DNA from: Takashimella koratensis
Taxonomy: Eukaryota; Basidiomycota; Tremellomycetes; Trichosporonales; Tetragoniomycetaceae
Assembly: GCA_003116875.1 (NCBI GenBank)
Contig: BCKT01000014.1
Span: 690,149 to 754,148 of the forward strand
Length of the DNA: 64,000 bases
Direction: 5' to 3'
The stretch's first letter is position 1; every line of letters starts with the position of its first letter. The translations under genes were made by a program, and so were the position numbers. The notes under the pieces were generated by a model, which was not told the origin of the DNA, did not search any database, and worked only from the letters and a program-made list of their open reading frames with translations. Below, piece by piece: positions 1 through 9,717 of the stretch.

Positions 1-755
1 CAAGAGCTCCGACGGGGTGAACATCGTCGTAGCGCATCTCGGAAGCGGGGCGTCGTCGGCGTGTATCAAGGACGGCAAGTCAATCGATACGAGTGAGTGA
101 GAAGATGCCGATACCAGTAGTCGCTGACATCTAGGCATGGGACTGACCCCGCTCGAGGGGCTGATCGGGGGTACTCGGACAGGCACAATTGACCCAACTG
201 CAATCTTCCATCATACCAAAGACTGTGCGTCGGACGCGGGCCTGGACGGGATGAAAGTGACGAAAGCGGAGATGATCATGAACAAGTAGGTCCTGAAGTC
301 TACAATAGCTGACAGGTAGGAAATCCGGTCTATCTGCACTTGCTGGGACGACCAACTTTGCCAAGATCGTCTCTCAGGCTTCCGACACCAAAGCCAAATC
401 GTGTTCCCGAGAAGAACACGAATCATCGTCCCTCGCCTACGCAGTCTACCTCGACCGACTCATGTCGTACATCTCGCAGTACCTGTTCAAACTACTTTCC
501 ACCACGCCAATGGCCGAGATAGACGGGATCGTATTCTCGGGTGGAATCGGGGAGAAGGCCGCCGATCTCCGCCGAGACGCGTTGGGCAAGTTGCAGTGGC
601 TTGGTGTGGAGGTGAACGAGGAGAGGAATGGAGGGAAGAATGAAGGGGCCGTGAGGGAGATTACTGCAGAAGGGTCGAAGATCAAGGCGTGGGTCGTGGA
701 GACGGATGAAGAGGGATGGTGTGCCCGCCTTGCAAGGGAGGAGTTTGGGTTCTGA
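1..755 (+). CDS. ACK1: Acetate kinase, 3' part (5' end outside window)
   Basis: Interconverts acetyl phosphate + ADP and acetate + ATP; in fungi it usually works downstream of phosphoketolase. Three exons read in phase: 1-92, 135-285 and 320-755, with introns of 42 and 34 nt. Joined, they give the acetokinase signatures: the strand [10 protein letters not shown], then [14 protein letters not shown] and [10 protein letters not shown] across the first junction, then [11 protein letters not shown] across the second, and [13 protein letters not shown] near the C-terminus (adenosine/phosphate-binding part of the ASKHA fold). The stop is TGA at 753-755. Only the C-terminal two thirds is present; the N-terminal glycine loop is missing because the window starts inside the gene. 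Family assignment is firm; the symbol follows the usual fungal name. Confidence 0.95.
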
Positions 756-907
756 CAAAGTGTACGGTATTGTTGTTGGGATAGATGCTGCAATGTTAAT
801 ACATCTTGAGTACAAGAAAAGGGTACTAGTGCGAGTGCTACGTGCGCCAGGTAACAGTCATATGGTCCTATGATCCTGCAATGCTACGGAGTTGCCTGAA
901 ATCAAGT

Positions 908-1428
908 TTAGGCGGTGGGCTTGACGCGCTCAATTCCCTCGGTCGCGGAGACCTCGGACTTGCGGCATGTCTGGAAGTTGCCCATACAAGCCTTGCATGT
1001 GTGCACGTCGCTGAGATTGTTAGCTAGTCTCTAGGTACGATATCCTGTCGGCAGCTGGAGATTATGAAAGCTGAACTCTCGCAAAATCCAAGATCCGCTC
1101 GGAATCTGGGAAGGTGGCAAAGGGGTGAATAGTGACGACTCACCCGGTGCACTCCATCGCGACGCAGCCGGCACCGTTGCAGACGGCGCAGTCCTTGGGG
1201 TTGGCAGAGCAGCCCGAGACCGAGTCTTTAGCACAGTCAACCTTGGACGACTAAGGAGGTCAGTGGGTGTGACCATGGGTGGGTTGCGCAAGGGGTGTAG
1301 TGTAAACTCGGTGGCAAGGTGAACTCACGCCGCAGAAGGTGCAGTTGGAGGGGTCACCAGAGCACTGGGGGATGTCAGCGATAACCCGGACGAGAGGTGA
1401 CGCGATGCGAGTCACTCACAGAAGACAT
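908..1428 (-). CDS. 84-aa cysteine-rich protein (12 Cys), possibly metallothionein-like or a small zinc protein
   Basis: Four exons on the minus strand: 1428-1420, 1364-1329, 1250-1144 and 1010-908. The phases close to an 84-residue protein. The first exon codes only Met-Ser-Ser. Cysteines fall at 4, 11, 14, 21, 29, 36, 39, 44, 49, 56, 59 and 66, including three CxxC pairs (CTFC, CAVC, CKAC); the last 18 residues are Cys-free and polar. There is no signal peptide or membrane segment, so a cytosolic or nuclear metal-binding role is the simplest inference, but the spacing matches no family I can name. The presence of Phe and His and the regular spacing could equally mean a compact zinc-ribbon-like or disulfide fold. 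It is convergent with acetate kinase and divergent from the acyl-CoA dehydrogenase, sharing an upstream region of about 370 bp. Splice phase and GTGAGT donors support the model; the function is unknown. Confidence 0.75.
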
Positions 1429-1797
1429 GTTGGTTGGGTTGATGTGTGGGTGAGTAGGAGAATGAGCGATGAAGAAGTCGGAGATGGGGAGGGGGCTGAG
1501 CGTGGTCGGAACGAGACGACAGCCGAGTGACGTAGCCGCGGGATCTCCCGTCAGCCAATCACAGACCACGTGATGGTCAGCCGTTGCTAGGATGAAACAA
1601 CCCTAAGGGTCACACTAAAATTGCTCCATGCGACGCCGGTTTGCATTCCGGGGCGACCAGCACAGTTAACCGGTGGGAAACGACAAGGACACGACACCCG
1701 TGGTCTACATCAACACACCGCGATCACCTTTCCCTCTTCTCTCAACCTCATCCACGCCACCCGCCCACCCCCAACTCACCCACACCACACCACCACC
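1429..1797. promoter_or_regulatory. Shared divergent promoter region
   Basis: The 369 bp lie between the start codons of the cysteine-rich gene (minus) and the acyl-CoA dehydrogenase (plus). Visible elements are a TGACGTA half-site (1528-1534), a CCAAT box (1555-1559) and a CACGTG E-box (1567-1572), clustered mid-way. The plus-strand leader before 1798 is C-rich and T-rich, as for most genes here. Motif presence is seen; use by specific factors is inference. Confidence 0.45.
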
Positions 1798-3398
1798 ATG
1801 CTCAGTCGTGCTCTCCGCTCCACCTGCCCGGCCACTGCCGCCGCGCGCTTCACTCCTGCTGCCCGCTCCTCGCTCCGCGCGTTCTCCGTCTCCTCGGCTC
1901 GCCGCGAAGAGCTTACGCGCCCGGCTATCGATACCCCGCTCAGTCTATGGAACTTTACCGAGGAGGAGACCATGCTCCGCGAGACGGGTAAGTCGATAAC
2001 CCGAGTGGGTAATTAACCTGCAGTCAAGCGGTTCGCGGAAGACGTGATCGCTCCCAAGGTTCGAGACATGGACGAGGCGGAGAAGATGGACCCGGTGAGT
2101 CTTCTCCCTCGACCCTCGCTAATAAACAGGAAGTCATCCAGGGCTTGTTTGACAATGGCGTAGGTAAAGGAGGTGGGGCACGCTGACACTCAGCTCATGG
2201 GCATCGAGACGCCCGCCGACCTCTCTGGATCCGAATGCAGCTTCACGTCCGCGATCATCGCGATCGAGGAGCTCGCCAAGGTCGACCCCTCGGTGGCGGT
2301 GTTGTGCGACGTGCACAACACGCTCGTGAACACCGTGTTCCGCCTGTACGGGTCACCCGAGATCCAGGCCAAGTGGCTCCCGGACCTCGCTACCAAAAAG
2401 GTAAGCATCGCCATTACCATTGCTGAACTCAGGTCGGGTCGTTCTGCCTCTCCGAGCCAGCATCGGGATCCGACGCGTTTGCGCTGCAGACTACCGCCAA
2501 GCTTGACAAGAGCGGCGGCTTCTACGTCTTGAACGGCAGCAAGATGTAAGAGAGATTCAGGGGCAAGCTGACCCTAGGTGGATCTCCAACTCTGCCGAGG
2601 CCGACACCTTCCTCGTGAGTGCCGTGTGACAACCCAACTGACTGCAGGTCTTTGCAAACGTCGATCCGTCCAAGGGGTACAAAGGGATCACGTGCTTTGT
2701 CCTAAGCAAGGACATGGGCGTGGAGATTGCCAAGAAGGAGGCCAAGGTGGGTCAAGGTGAAGCAGCAGCGCTGATGGTAGCTCGGGATCCGAGCGTCTTC
2801 TACCTGCCTGCTCAGCTTTGACGATGTCAAAGTCCCGAAGGAGAACATTGTCGGCGAAATCGGCAAGGGCTACAAGGTGGGTCCAAAATTTTGACCAAGG
2901 CTGATTCCAGATCGCCATCGAGATCCTCAACGAAGGGCGAATCGGAATCGCCGCGCAAATGGTTGGTCTCGCACAGGGCGCCTTCGACAAGGCCCTCACC
3001 TACGCCTACCAGCGCAAGCAATTTGGAAAGGCGATCGGAGATTTCCAAGGCATGGGTTTCCAGTTTGCCGACGTCGCTACCGAGATTGAAGCCGCCAAGC
3101 TCATGACTTACAACGCGGCGCGTCTCAAGGTGAGCCCAGGAGATATGAGCTGGAGCTGACAGTGTAGGAGGAGGGCCGTCCGTTCACCAAGGAGGCCGCA
3201 ATGGCCAAGTACTATTCCTCGGTCATCGCGCAGAAGGCCGCAGGCTCCGCGATCGAGTGGGCCGGGGGTGTCGGGTTCACTCGTGAGACTGGGATCGAAA
3301 AGTACTGGCGAGACTCGAAGATTGGTGCTATCTACGAAGGTACGAGCAACATTCAGCTCGAGACGATCGCAAAGTTCCTCCGCAAGGAGTACGCTTGA
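1798..3398 (+). CDS. Short/branched-chain acyl-CoA dehydrogenase, mitochondrial
   Basis: FAD enzyme that forms the trans-2 double bond in short or branched acyl-CoAs in mitochondria, passing electrons to ETF. Ten exons: 1798-1987, 2024-2094, 2130-2159, 2194-2400, 2433-2545, 2578-2614, 2648-2746, 2781-2876, 2911-3129 and 3168-3398; every phase closes to give 430 aa, the normal length. The first ~38 residues are Arg/Ser/Ala-rich without acids, a mitochondrial presequence. Family marks are [13 protein letters not shown] (first ACAD signature), the substrate-loop region around [26 protein letters not shown], and the C-terminal [14 protein letters not shown]. The catalytic Glu corresponds to the one in IYEGTS. 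It most resembles the ACADSB/short-chain clade; the exact chain specificity is inferred. Introns are 32-38 nt, among the shortest in the window. Confidence 0.96.
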
Positions 3399-4301
3399 AC
3401 ACTTGATAACGAGGAGTAGGCGTGGGAGGATTTGTACTTTAGTTTGATGAGAGCAATGTATCATTTCATTACTGCGATATGTGTAGAGATCTGAGAATGT
3501 GAGATATGACCAATGACTCGTCCAATCGGTCACGGACACCGGCCTACTCTGCCGTTAAGTACCCTTAGGGTAGACTCCACCAAAGGACGGAGACCTACCA
3601 CATCGGACAAGAGAGAAAAGTACGCGAAGCAAGGCCGTAGATGTATATATACGGTCCAGTAGTAGTCTTGTGTCACAGCGCCGTTATCTCGTTAGCGTGA
3701 TAAAGAACTACGCTAAGCCATGAGATCAAGAGCATATATATATATATTCATCACGATTCGTGAACCGATAGATGCTTCTTCGTCGAATGAATATTTTGTC
3801 TTTCTAGTCTACCAGCGGATATCGTTGAATGACTCATCAGAGGGCAACTGCTACTGTACCGCTACGACATCTTGATTTTCCTCGTCAAATGTTGTATTAT
3901 ACAACCAGCATTACTTGCATCGTAGTTGCGGTCACGGTCTACCAAAGGGACCCACCAGTGATACGCCCATCACACGATCGGTCACGACATCGTACACGGC
4001 GTTGTAGACGATTGGCAACCGATGAACACTGTTTCCATCGAGGAATTCCAGACTTCTTCCTCGCCAGAGTTTAAATCCCGAGCAAGAGCATCGATGACTC
4101 ATAGACATCTGTTTTGCTCGTGGGTAGGGCAACGTGTTTGAATGATGGGTCCAGACCGGCTGACGCGGTCTTGGAGGAGGAGCTTATTATCTATAGGGTT
4201 GTATGCGCATTCGTCACCTTGTTCGCGACCGCGTTTTCTCGTTCTGTATAAAGCCTCTTGACTTTCCCACCTACCTACCTCCCTACCCGATAACACTGAA
4301 A
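3399..4301. other. Intergenic region, no gene recognised
   Basis: This ~900-bp AT-richer stretch lies between two plus-strand genes. It holds a short (TA)n run near 3735-3748 and no reading frame with protein-like composition or splice structure. The last ~60 bp is a CT-rich leader (CCTACCTACCTCC) for the next gene. Scattered short frames on both strands look random. Confidence 0.6.
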
Positions 4302-4817
4302 ATGGGCGGCACTACTTCTAAGACGGACAACACGACTTCTGCTAATGATGAGGAGGAGACGTCCGTAAGTGCAAGTACCGGGTCAAGAAGAGGACAGTGA
4401 CATGACGGCTAATGACACTGCGGGGGATAGCTCGGCGTCTCTTCTCCTGGGACCTCCCCTGTGACCTCCAAGCACGACGAGGACGCAGACATCCGCGACG
4501 TCCAAGGCATCACTCTCGACAAGGCGACACCCGACACGTCACAAGAGGTGAGTAAAGCACGTCGTATACACGCTTATAGATAGAATATATCTCCACCGCA
4601 CGTGCCAATTCAGATGCCACCGGCTGGAGATGAACTGTTGCTCTGGCACGCAGAAACGTTCCCGTTTGGTCATCCTCCATTGTCTATCCGTTTCGTTGGG
4701 ACTAATGCCTGGAAGGCGATAAAGGTCGAATTGGAAGATGCCTCTGTGATCTTAAACCGACTTCAGAGCGGAGTGGCAGATGTCAAGGCAAAGCTGTCAA
4801 CTATGAGGGAGGATTAA
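4302..4817 (+). CDS. Small acidic protein of unknown function
   Basis: Three exons, about 4302-4364, 4431-4547 and 4584-4817, read in phase to 137 aa with a TAA stop. The N-terminus starts MGGTTSK, and Gly2 could be N-myristoylated (MGxxxS/T pattern); it is followed by an acidic Ser/Thr-rich stretch. The C-terminal ~75 residues are better ordered: a hydrophobic segment around LLLWHAETFPFG and a final amphipathic helix with ASVILNRLQSGVADVKAKL. No known domain was recognised. The start sits directly after a CT-rich leader, which supports it. It could be a lineage-specific gene. Confidence 0.55.
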
Positions 4818-5324
4818 GCAATGGTTAACAGGCCTGTGGGCAAAGTGGTGGTACGCCCAGCTTGCTTTAGCGATATTGGACGTCGTTGCTTGGGTGAGCG
4901 TAGACAAGAACAGCAAACGCTTGCCGACGGGCTGGTGCCCCTTTGCTCCGTATTAATTGCAGCAATGGAGATGCATATGAGTGCGTAGTGGAATGCAGAG
5001 GACACATAATCTCGCTTTGGGCCCATCACTCGATGCACTCGATAGGTGTAGGAGCCGCTGGACCGCTCCAGGTTTCCCGAGGGTAAAGCTGTCCGACTTG
5101 CCCACCAAGCCCCACCCGCCCAAGAGTCAAGGAGACAGAGGTGAAGATTAGAGAACGAGGGGAGTGTTTTAGTTGAACACCTTCCTTTCTCACGTGTTGA
5201 CTGATTGATGGATTGATGGCTCAACATGATGAGCATACACACCACACACCATGTCCCGAGCCAGTCCACTCACCCCCACCTCCATCTCTACACCATCCAC
5301 CATCCCCCTCACTCGCTGCTCGTC
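4818..5324. other. Intergenic/5' region upstream of SUMO-like gene A
   Basis: About 500 bp. The last 120 bp are strongly C/A/T-rich on the plus strand and contain in-frame upstream ATGs at 5226 and 5229 that would add a His-rich extension to gene A; they sit in leader-like sequence and I treat them as untranslated. Nothing else was recognised. Confidence 0.45.
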
Positions 5325-6023
5325 ATGCAAGATACCCAGACACCCCCGGTTCAGCCCTCGGGCATACCTTCCAACGGCCCCAGGTGGGCGACAAACGACC
5401 AACCTTCTGCTTCGGCGACGGCGGTGGGTGGTGGTGATGATGGAGGTGATGGAGGTGGTAGTGGTCGTGCAGGTAGCGGAACCCTCGACGACGAGCTCTC
5501 GGATGAAGAGGACGAGCAGCTGAAGAAAGAAGGAAAGGTATGGGTTATGCAACGTGGGACTCGCTGACACCCTCTCAGATTCACCTCATCCTCATAGTAA
5601 GCACGAGATCCATGGTTCAGCGCTGATCCCGCAGGGCCAAGACTTCAAATTCAGCGTCCTCGTCAAGCCGAACACCAAGATGCTCAAGCTCTACCTCATG
5701 GTGGCTGCCAAGCGGAACATCGACGTCAGTAAGTCTTCCCCCCCTCCCCCCCCCTCCCCCAGCTTGACCGGCATCGAATAGCTGGCAACAATCTACCAAT
5801 AGCTTGTCCTGCTAGTGAGCTGACATGCGGCCAGATTCGTTCAGGCTCCAGCTCGACGGCAAGGGGCTCCGAAAAGAGACCAAAGTCAGCGAGCACGGGA
5901 TGAAGCTCGGGAGGAGGTACCCCGTGGACATTATGATTCAACAGGTAAGCCATCATGACCACGCGTAATTTTGGTCGAGGGTGGATACTGATGGACGTCT
6001 AGGAGGGTGGGGCCCGGGAATAA
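5325..6023 (+). CDS. SUMO-like protein A with processable Gly-Gly C-terminus
   Basis: Five exons: 5325-5537, 5579-5596 (18 nt), 5635-5728, 5835-5944 and 6003-6023, giving 151 aa. Residues 1-53 are Gly/Ser/Pro-rich and disordered, followed by an acidic motif DDELSDEEDEQLKKEGK (55-71) and then a beta-grasp domain: strand IHLILI, FKFSVLVKPNTKMLKLYLM, the NSFRLQLDGKGL hairpin, and the last strand PVDIMIQQ. The C-terminus is EGGARE, i.e. a di-Gly (147-148) followed by three residues, the layout of a SUMO/ubiquitin-like precursor needing C-terminal trimming. Sequence identity to canonical SMT3 looks low; the fold call rests on pattern (hydrophobic spacing, NS-RL-G hairpin, terminal Gly-Gly). It could alternatively belong to the Rad60/NIP45 SUMO-like domain class. 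Its tandem paralogue follows. Intron 3 is long (106 nt) and carries a poly-C run. Confidence 0.7.
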
Positions 6024-6372
6024 AAAAAGGAGCGAGATTAAGCGCACAGGCCACCAGCTACCTCGCAGTCAGTCTCGCGGTATACTGGGGATATATTGCA
6101 TGTGATCCACTTCAAGGTTTGCTCCCATAGCTGTGTCGTAGGTTGCAGGTCAACAAGAATGAAGATGTATACGTGCAGGGTTTCCCTTCGGTGTCGTTTT
6201 GTAGTTTGGGCGATGATGGCCTGATGGCCGTCACGCTATTGAGCACGTCCCTCCATCAAAACCCGAGAAAAAATAGGTTGAACCACTTGATTCAACTTTG
6301 CAGGATAAGACTGAACCTCATCTTGCATCGACTCATCACCAGCCTTCGCGATAGAAGCCCCAACACAGCGAT
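6024..6372. other. Spacer between the two SUMO-like genes
   Basis: The 349 bp contain the terminator of gene A and the promoter of gene B. No coding frame consistent with splicing into either gene was found; a frame starting at 6143 runs into exon 2 of gene B but lacks protein-like composition before 6474. Confidence 0.4.
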
Positions 6373-7073
6373 ATGGGCAAGAGCACTGGTGAGTACAGCG
6401 CCGAGTAGTGGCGCTGCGATGTGGCACCGGGTAATTGCCAACAACCGCTGCACCCTCACTCACCGTCCCCTAGAGCACCGCAAGCCCATTCGACCCCAGC
6501 CTTACCTTCGGGAGCCCGGTCCACCTGGTGCAAAAGAGTTCTTCCAAAACACATATCGCGATGAATCATCGCCCGACGAATTGGACGAGGAGGATCCGGA
6601 ACTGCTGCGTCAGGGAAGGGTGAGCAACTCTTGATCCCTTCCGCACACGATGCTTGCTGACTGACCTCAATGGACAGATTGGACTCATCCTCAAGGTTAG
6701 CGAGATTCATTTCCGAGACTAACGGCCAGACTTTGACGGGCCGACTAGACGCCGAAGTCGTCGTCAAGCCCAACACGTCTGTCTCGCGGATCGTCGGCTT
6801 GTTACAAAGACTCCAGGGATACGACAGTAAGCTCCTGCCTTTCATTGTGTCGGTGTGCCCCAAGGCTGAATCATCGTTTCACGGAAAAGTCAACCATATT
6901 CGGTTGGTATGCGCCGGGCGGCAATTGAATCTCGAGCCAGGATACAAGTTCTCGCAAACAGGCCTCAAGGTCGGTCGCGTCTACCATGTTTGCGTTGTAC
7001 TCAGGCTGGTGAGTAATGTATCTCTCGGAATCAACTTTGACACGTTCTCAGACAGGTTGTTAGTCATGAGTGA
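6373..7073 (+). CDS. SUMO-like protein B, paralogue lacking C-terminal Gly-Gly
   Basis: Six exons: 6373-6388, 6474-6619, 6678-6695 (18 nt), 6730-6826, 6890-7008 and 7056-7073, giving 137 aa. The layout copies gene A: an acidic motif SPDELDEEDPELLRQGR, the 18-nt exon coding IGLILK, a strand DAEVVVKPNTSVSRI, the hairpin NHIRLVCAGRQLNL, and a last strand VYHVCVVLRL. The protein ends VVSHE, so there is no di-Gly and it cannot be conjugated in the usual way; it may act as a SUMO-like interaction domain. All four introns flanking the domain sit at the same positions and phases as in gene A. The fourth intron (6827-6889) would end in AAG and is also open if retained (+21 codons), so retention is possible. 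The start gives MGKSTEH; a Gly2 as in the gene at 4302 is notable. Function unproven. Confidence 0.62.
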
Positions 7074-7444
7074 ATGAATGAACGTCAGTCGTGCGCGTGT
7101 GTAAAGATCAACCGCGTCACCGATGAAACATTGGAATTAAGCTCGTCACAGTTCGTCGCGTGTATAGACACTAAGGCTACAGGAACTCGACAACTTCGAG
7201 CGGGTCGTCAATTCGATCTGGGTGCGGATTGGGTCTGGGTGCGGAATGGGTATTCAGTCTTGGGTAAGGGAATGAAGATGGCATGGGGATGGGAATGGGG
7301 AGGGAGGGAGGCTCGGCTGTTTATTGCGGATGATGAGAGACTGCCTAGTAGTCTGTGCCAGTGTCAGCGTCGAGTCTATGGGAACATGATTAACTGGAGG
7401 GGGGTAGATGGGACAACAGACTCACCGTTCTTTCTCATCACCCT
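7074..7444. other. 3' intergenic region between convergent genes
   Basis: The 371 bp lie between the stop codons of SUMO-like gene B and the small hydrophobic protein gene. An open frame on the plus strand (7074-7448) has repetitive WGWEWGG-type content and no splice or start context, so it is taken as 3' UTR. Confidence 0.4.
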
Positions 7445-7774
7445 TTAATATGTGCCTACACCTCCTCGGCGCCCGGCTCGGCGACCACCAGAGCAGCAGC
7501 CGCAGGTGATGAAGTTGAAGATGGCGGTCAAAACGGCGGCGATACCGTTGAAGCTATGGGTTGTCAGCGGTGGTCGTGGGGTACAAGGGGTAGATGAGAT
7601 ATGTGAGTTGGGTGGGATAGTCGTCAAGGCTTGGGAGTGGGGAAAGGGGTGATGGGTAGATGAGTGGAGGATGAAGACGAGAAGGGTCGACACTCACATG
7701 GCCATCAAGACGCTAGCGATAGCGGAGACGACAGCATCGAGAGCAGATGCGATAGCAGAGAAGATACCACCCAT
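7445..7774 (-). CDS. 61-aa small hydrophobic protein with CC-basic tail
   Basis: Two exons on the minus strand, 7774-7698 and 7553-7445 (intron 144 nt), give 61 aa. The first ~44 residues form one or two amphipathic/hydrophobic segments (MGGIFSAIASALDAVVSAIA..., then FNGIAAVLTAIFNFITCGCC), followed by a Gly/Arg-rich tail ending GGVGTY. Small fungal proteins with this layout (hydrophobic body, TCxCC, then a GGRR-type tail) are common and uncharacterised; the Cys cluster could be palmitoylated and the protein membrane-associated (inference). A TATA box and CRE palindrome upstream suggest a strongly regulated, possibly abundant transcript. The intron junction restores phase exactly (AT|C). Confidence 0.72.
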
Positions 7775-7980
7775 GATTGTTGTTTAGGTTGTAGGTGTAG
7801 GTGTTGTAGTTTAGTTGTGGTGTGCGTTAAACGATTCGGTTGAAAGGTTGGGAAGTTAGAGGAGTGACAGCTCGGCGGCAAGGAAGGGTGTTACTTTATA
7901 TATACCTTCGGAGGGTTTGGCGACGGCGGCGGCGGTGGTGGTGGTGGTCACTTTGACGTCAAAGACTTGTTACGTCACTG
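7775..7980 (-). promoter_or_regulatory. TATA box and CRE-type sites of the small hydrophobic protein gene
   Basis: On the minus strand TATATAAA lies at 7902-7895, about 120 nt before the ATG at 7774, a true TATA promoter, which is unusual here. Further upstream are a perfect CRE palindrome TGACGTCA (7954-7961) and a second half-site TGACGTA on the minus strand (7977-7971), plus a (GGC/GGT)n run (7921-7948). These fit bZIP control, inferred from the motifs only. Confidence 0.55.
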
Positions 7981-9717
7981 ATAGACGAGAGAACAAAGGA
8001 TGACCTGTGCGGGGGCGGTGGGGTGCGGCGGGTGGCGGCGGGGCCAGGCGCCGAGGTAGGAGGTCGCGAGTGGAGGGGTGGGTGGTCGTGCGCTAAGACG
8101 CAAGGGAAAGCGCAAGTCAAGCTCTGACATGAGGAGTGAGGAGGGGAACGGAAGTGATGAGCTATGACCCGTTGTCGCCACTTGCAATGTAAGGTACAGT
8201 AGGTTCTGGTACTTTCTCCCCTCCTTCCCCCCCCTCCCCCCTTCTGCGCCCCCGCTGGTCGCCACCAGCTAGAGAAATAAACATCGCGGGTCAATGGGCA
8301 CTGACGACATGAACGCTTGTAGCGGTACCTGATACCTGAATCTAATTTGTTACAATGACAACCGACCCCCCCCCCCCCTCTCTTTGCGCTCTCCCTCTCT
8401 GCCTCTCTGCATCTCTGCATCTCTGCATCTCTGCGCCTCTCCGCCCCTAGCCTGGCTGCACTCCGCAGATCCCAGTAGCTCCATTCAGCCCCGAGTGGCG
8501 TTAAATATCACTTTGGCGGGTCGGAGAGTGAGCTTGAGGGCAGGAGAGTGAGGGGGGAAGAGTGGGGAGTGGGGAATGAAGGAAGAAGGGTGGGTGGCGA
8601 GACTACTTTACACTCTCTTCGTCTCGGACAATTCGCGGGAACTACACCACAGGCGATCACTACGTCATTCATTAGGCACGGAAAAAGCGCCACCTCGCTT
8701 CTGCGCTTCTGAGCTTTCTTCCGCATGCTTCATTCCCCCTCCCCCTCCCTTCTCTCTGCCTCCTGCCTCCACCCATCCTCATCACCAACTCCCTACTCCG
8801 TCGCATGCGGGTCGCAGGGCTCGCTCCGCTGGAACGCGATCTAGCTCCGCCCGCAGTCACCAAAAGCATGTGGCCACCCAGGGTCCAAACCGTGCTTTAC
8901 CGACGATCTAGCGCCAACCACACCATTTGTCTCGCGTTGGCTTGTGTAAACCTTGTGGCTATTGGCAGAGGAACCGCTGTGTTAAGAACACCAATTCCAG
9001 TTAGGACGATGCCTGCAAACCCCTTTTACCGCCGGCACAGACTCTGTCGTTTCCATTCACTGCGCATCTACCCACACTGTTGACTCGTCCATGAGACTGG
9101 AGAAGCACAAACACAGAGTGACCCTTCTAGCCCTTGCTCATTACTCAGGAGCATGCGTGCCTTGCTTACCACTCCACTTTGGTCCATTCCCTCACCGACG
9201 CTAAATGGCTAATCGATGCAACTCGTGTTCACCGATACCGCCGGTACTTCCCCTCCCGCTCAGGCTGCTCTCAAGACTTCGACAGTAATTTGGAGATGGT
9301 GGACCATGTGGTGTGGATTGAGGAACGGGTTGAGGAACCGACCTACATACTCCACCTCTTTTTTTGATCCCGAGGGCCGAAGTTGACGGACGGCGGACTG
9401 GGGTCCGGGTCGGCGTCATGAGCGGTCCGATGTCCCCGGAAGCTGAGCTAGCGGTCCTTGATCCCTTGTTGGATAGGTTGATATCGATGAAGTGAAAGTG
9501 ACATCCACGCTGTTCGGAGCGTGCCTCAACACTCCACTTTTTGGTTCCCGCCAACCCGATATCTCATCCCGAAGTCAGCTACTCCCGAGCCGCCGGCGAG
9601 ACGAGTGACCCGTGGCCTCCTGCCAACAGGAACCCCTCGGCCTAGGACCCGAGGCAGTTTTCGTTCCGCATTCTCACGCAACTGTTTACATCAAGGTTGG
9701 CAACGTGGTGCCTGCTA
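7981..9717. other. Gene-poor intergenic region
   Basis: About 1.7 kb without a convincing gene. It holds low-complexity runs: C-rich tracts (8228-8250, 8364-8382), a short CTCTGCATCT repeat (8398-8437), and a TACGTCA half-site near 8659. Frames around 8576, 8805, 9134 and 9201 have no conserved motif or splice pattern. Confidence 0.5.

Noticed and set aside
6143..6473. Upstream coding extension of SUMO-like gene B
   Set aside because: The open frame lacks protein-like composition, and the MGKSTEH exon with a GTGAGT donor at 6389 explains the start better.
8576..9554. Possible genes in the long gap upstream of OTU1's 3' end
   Set aside because: Several frames of 60-117 codons on both strands, none with conserved motifs or phase-compatible introns.
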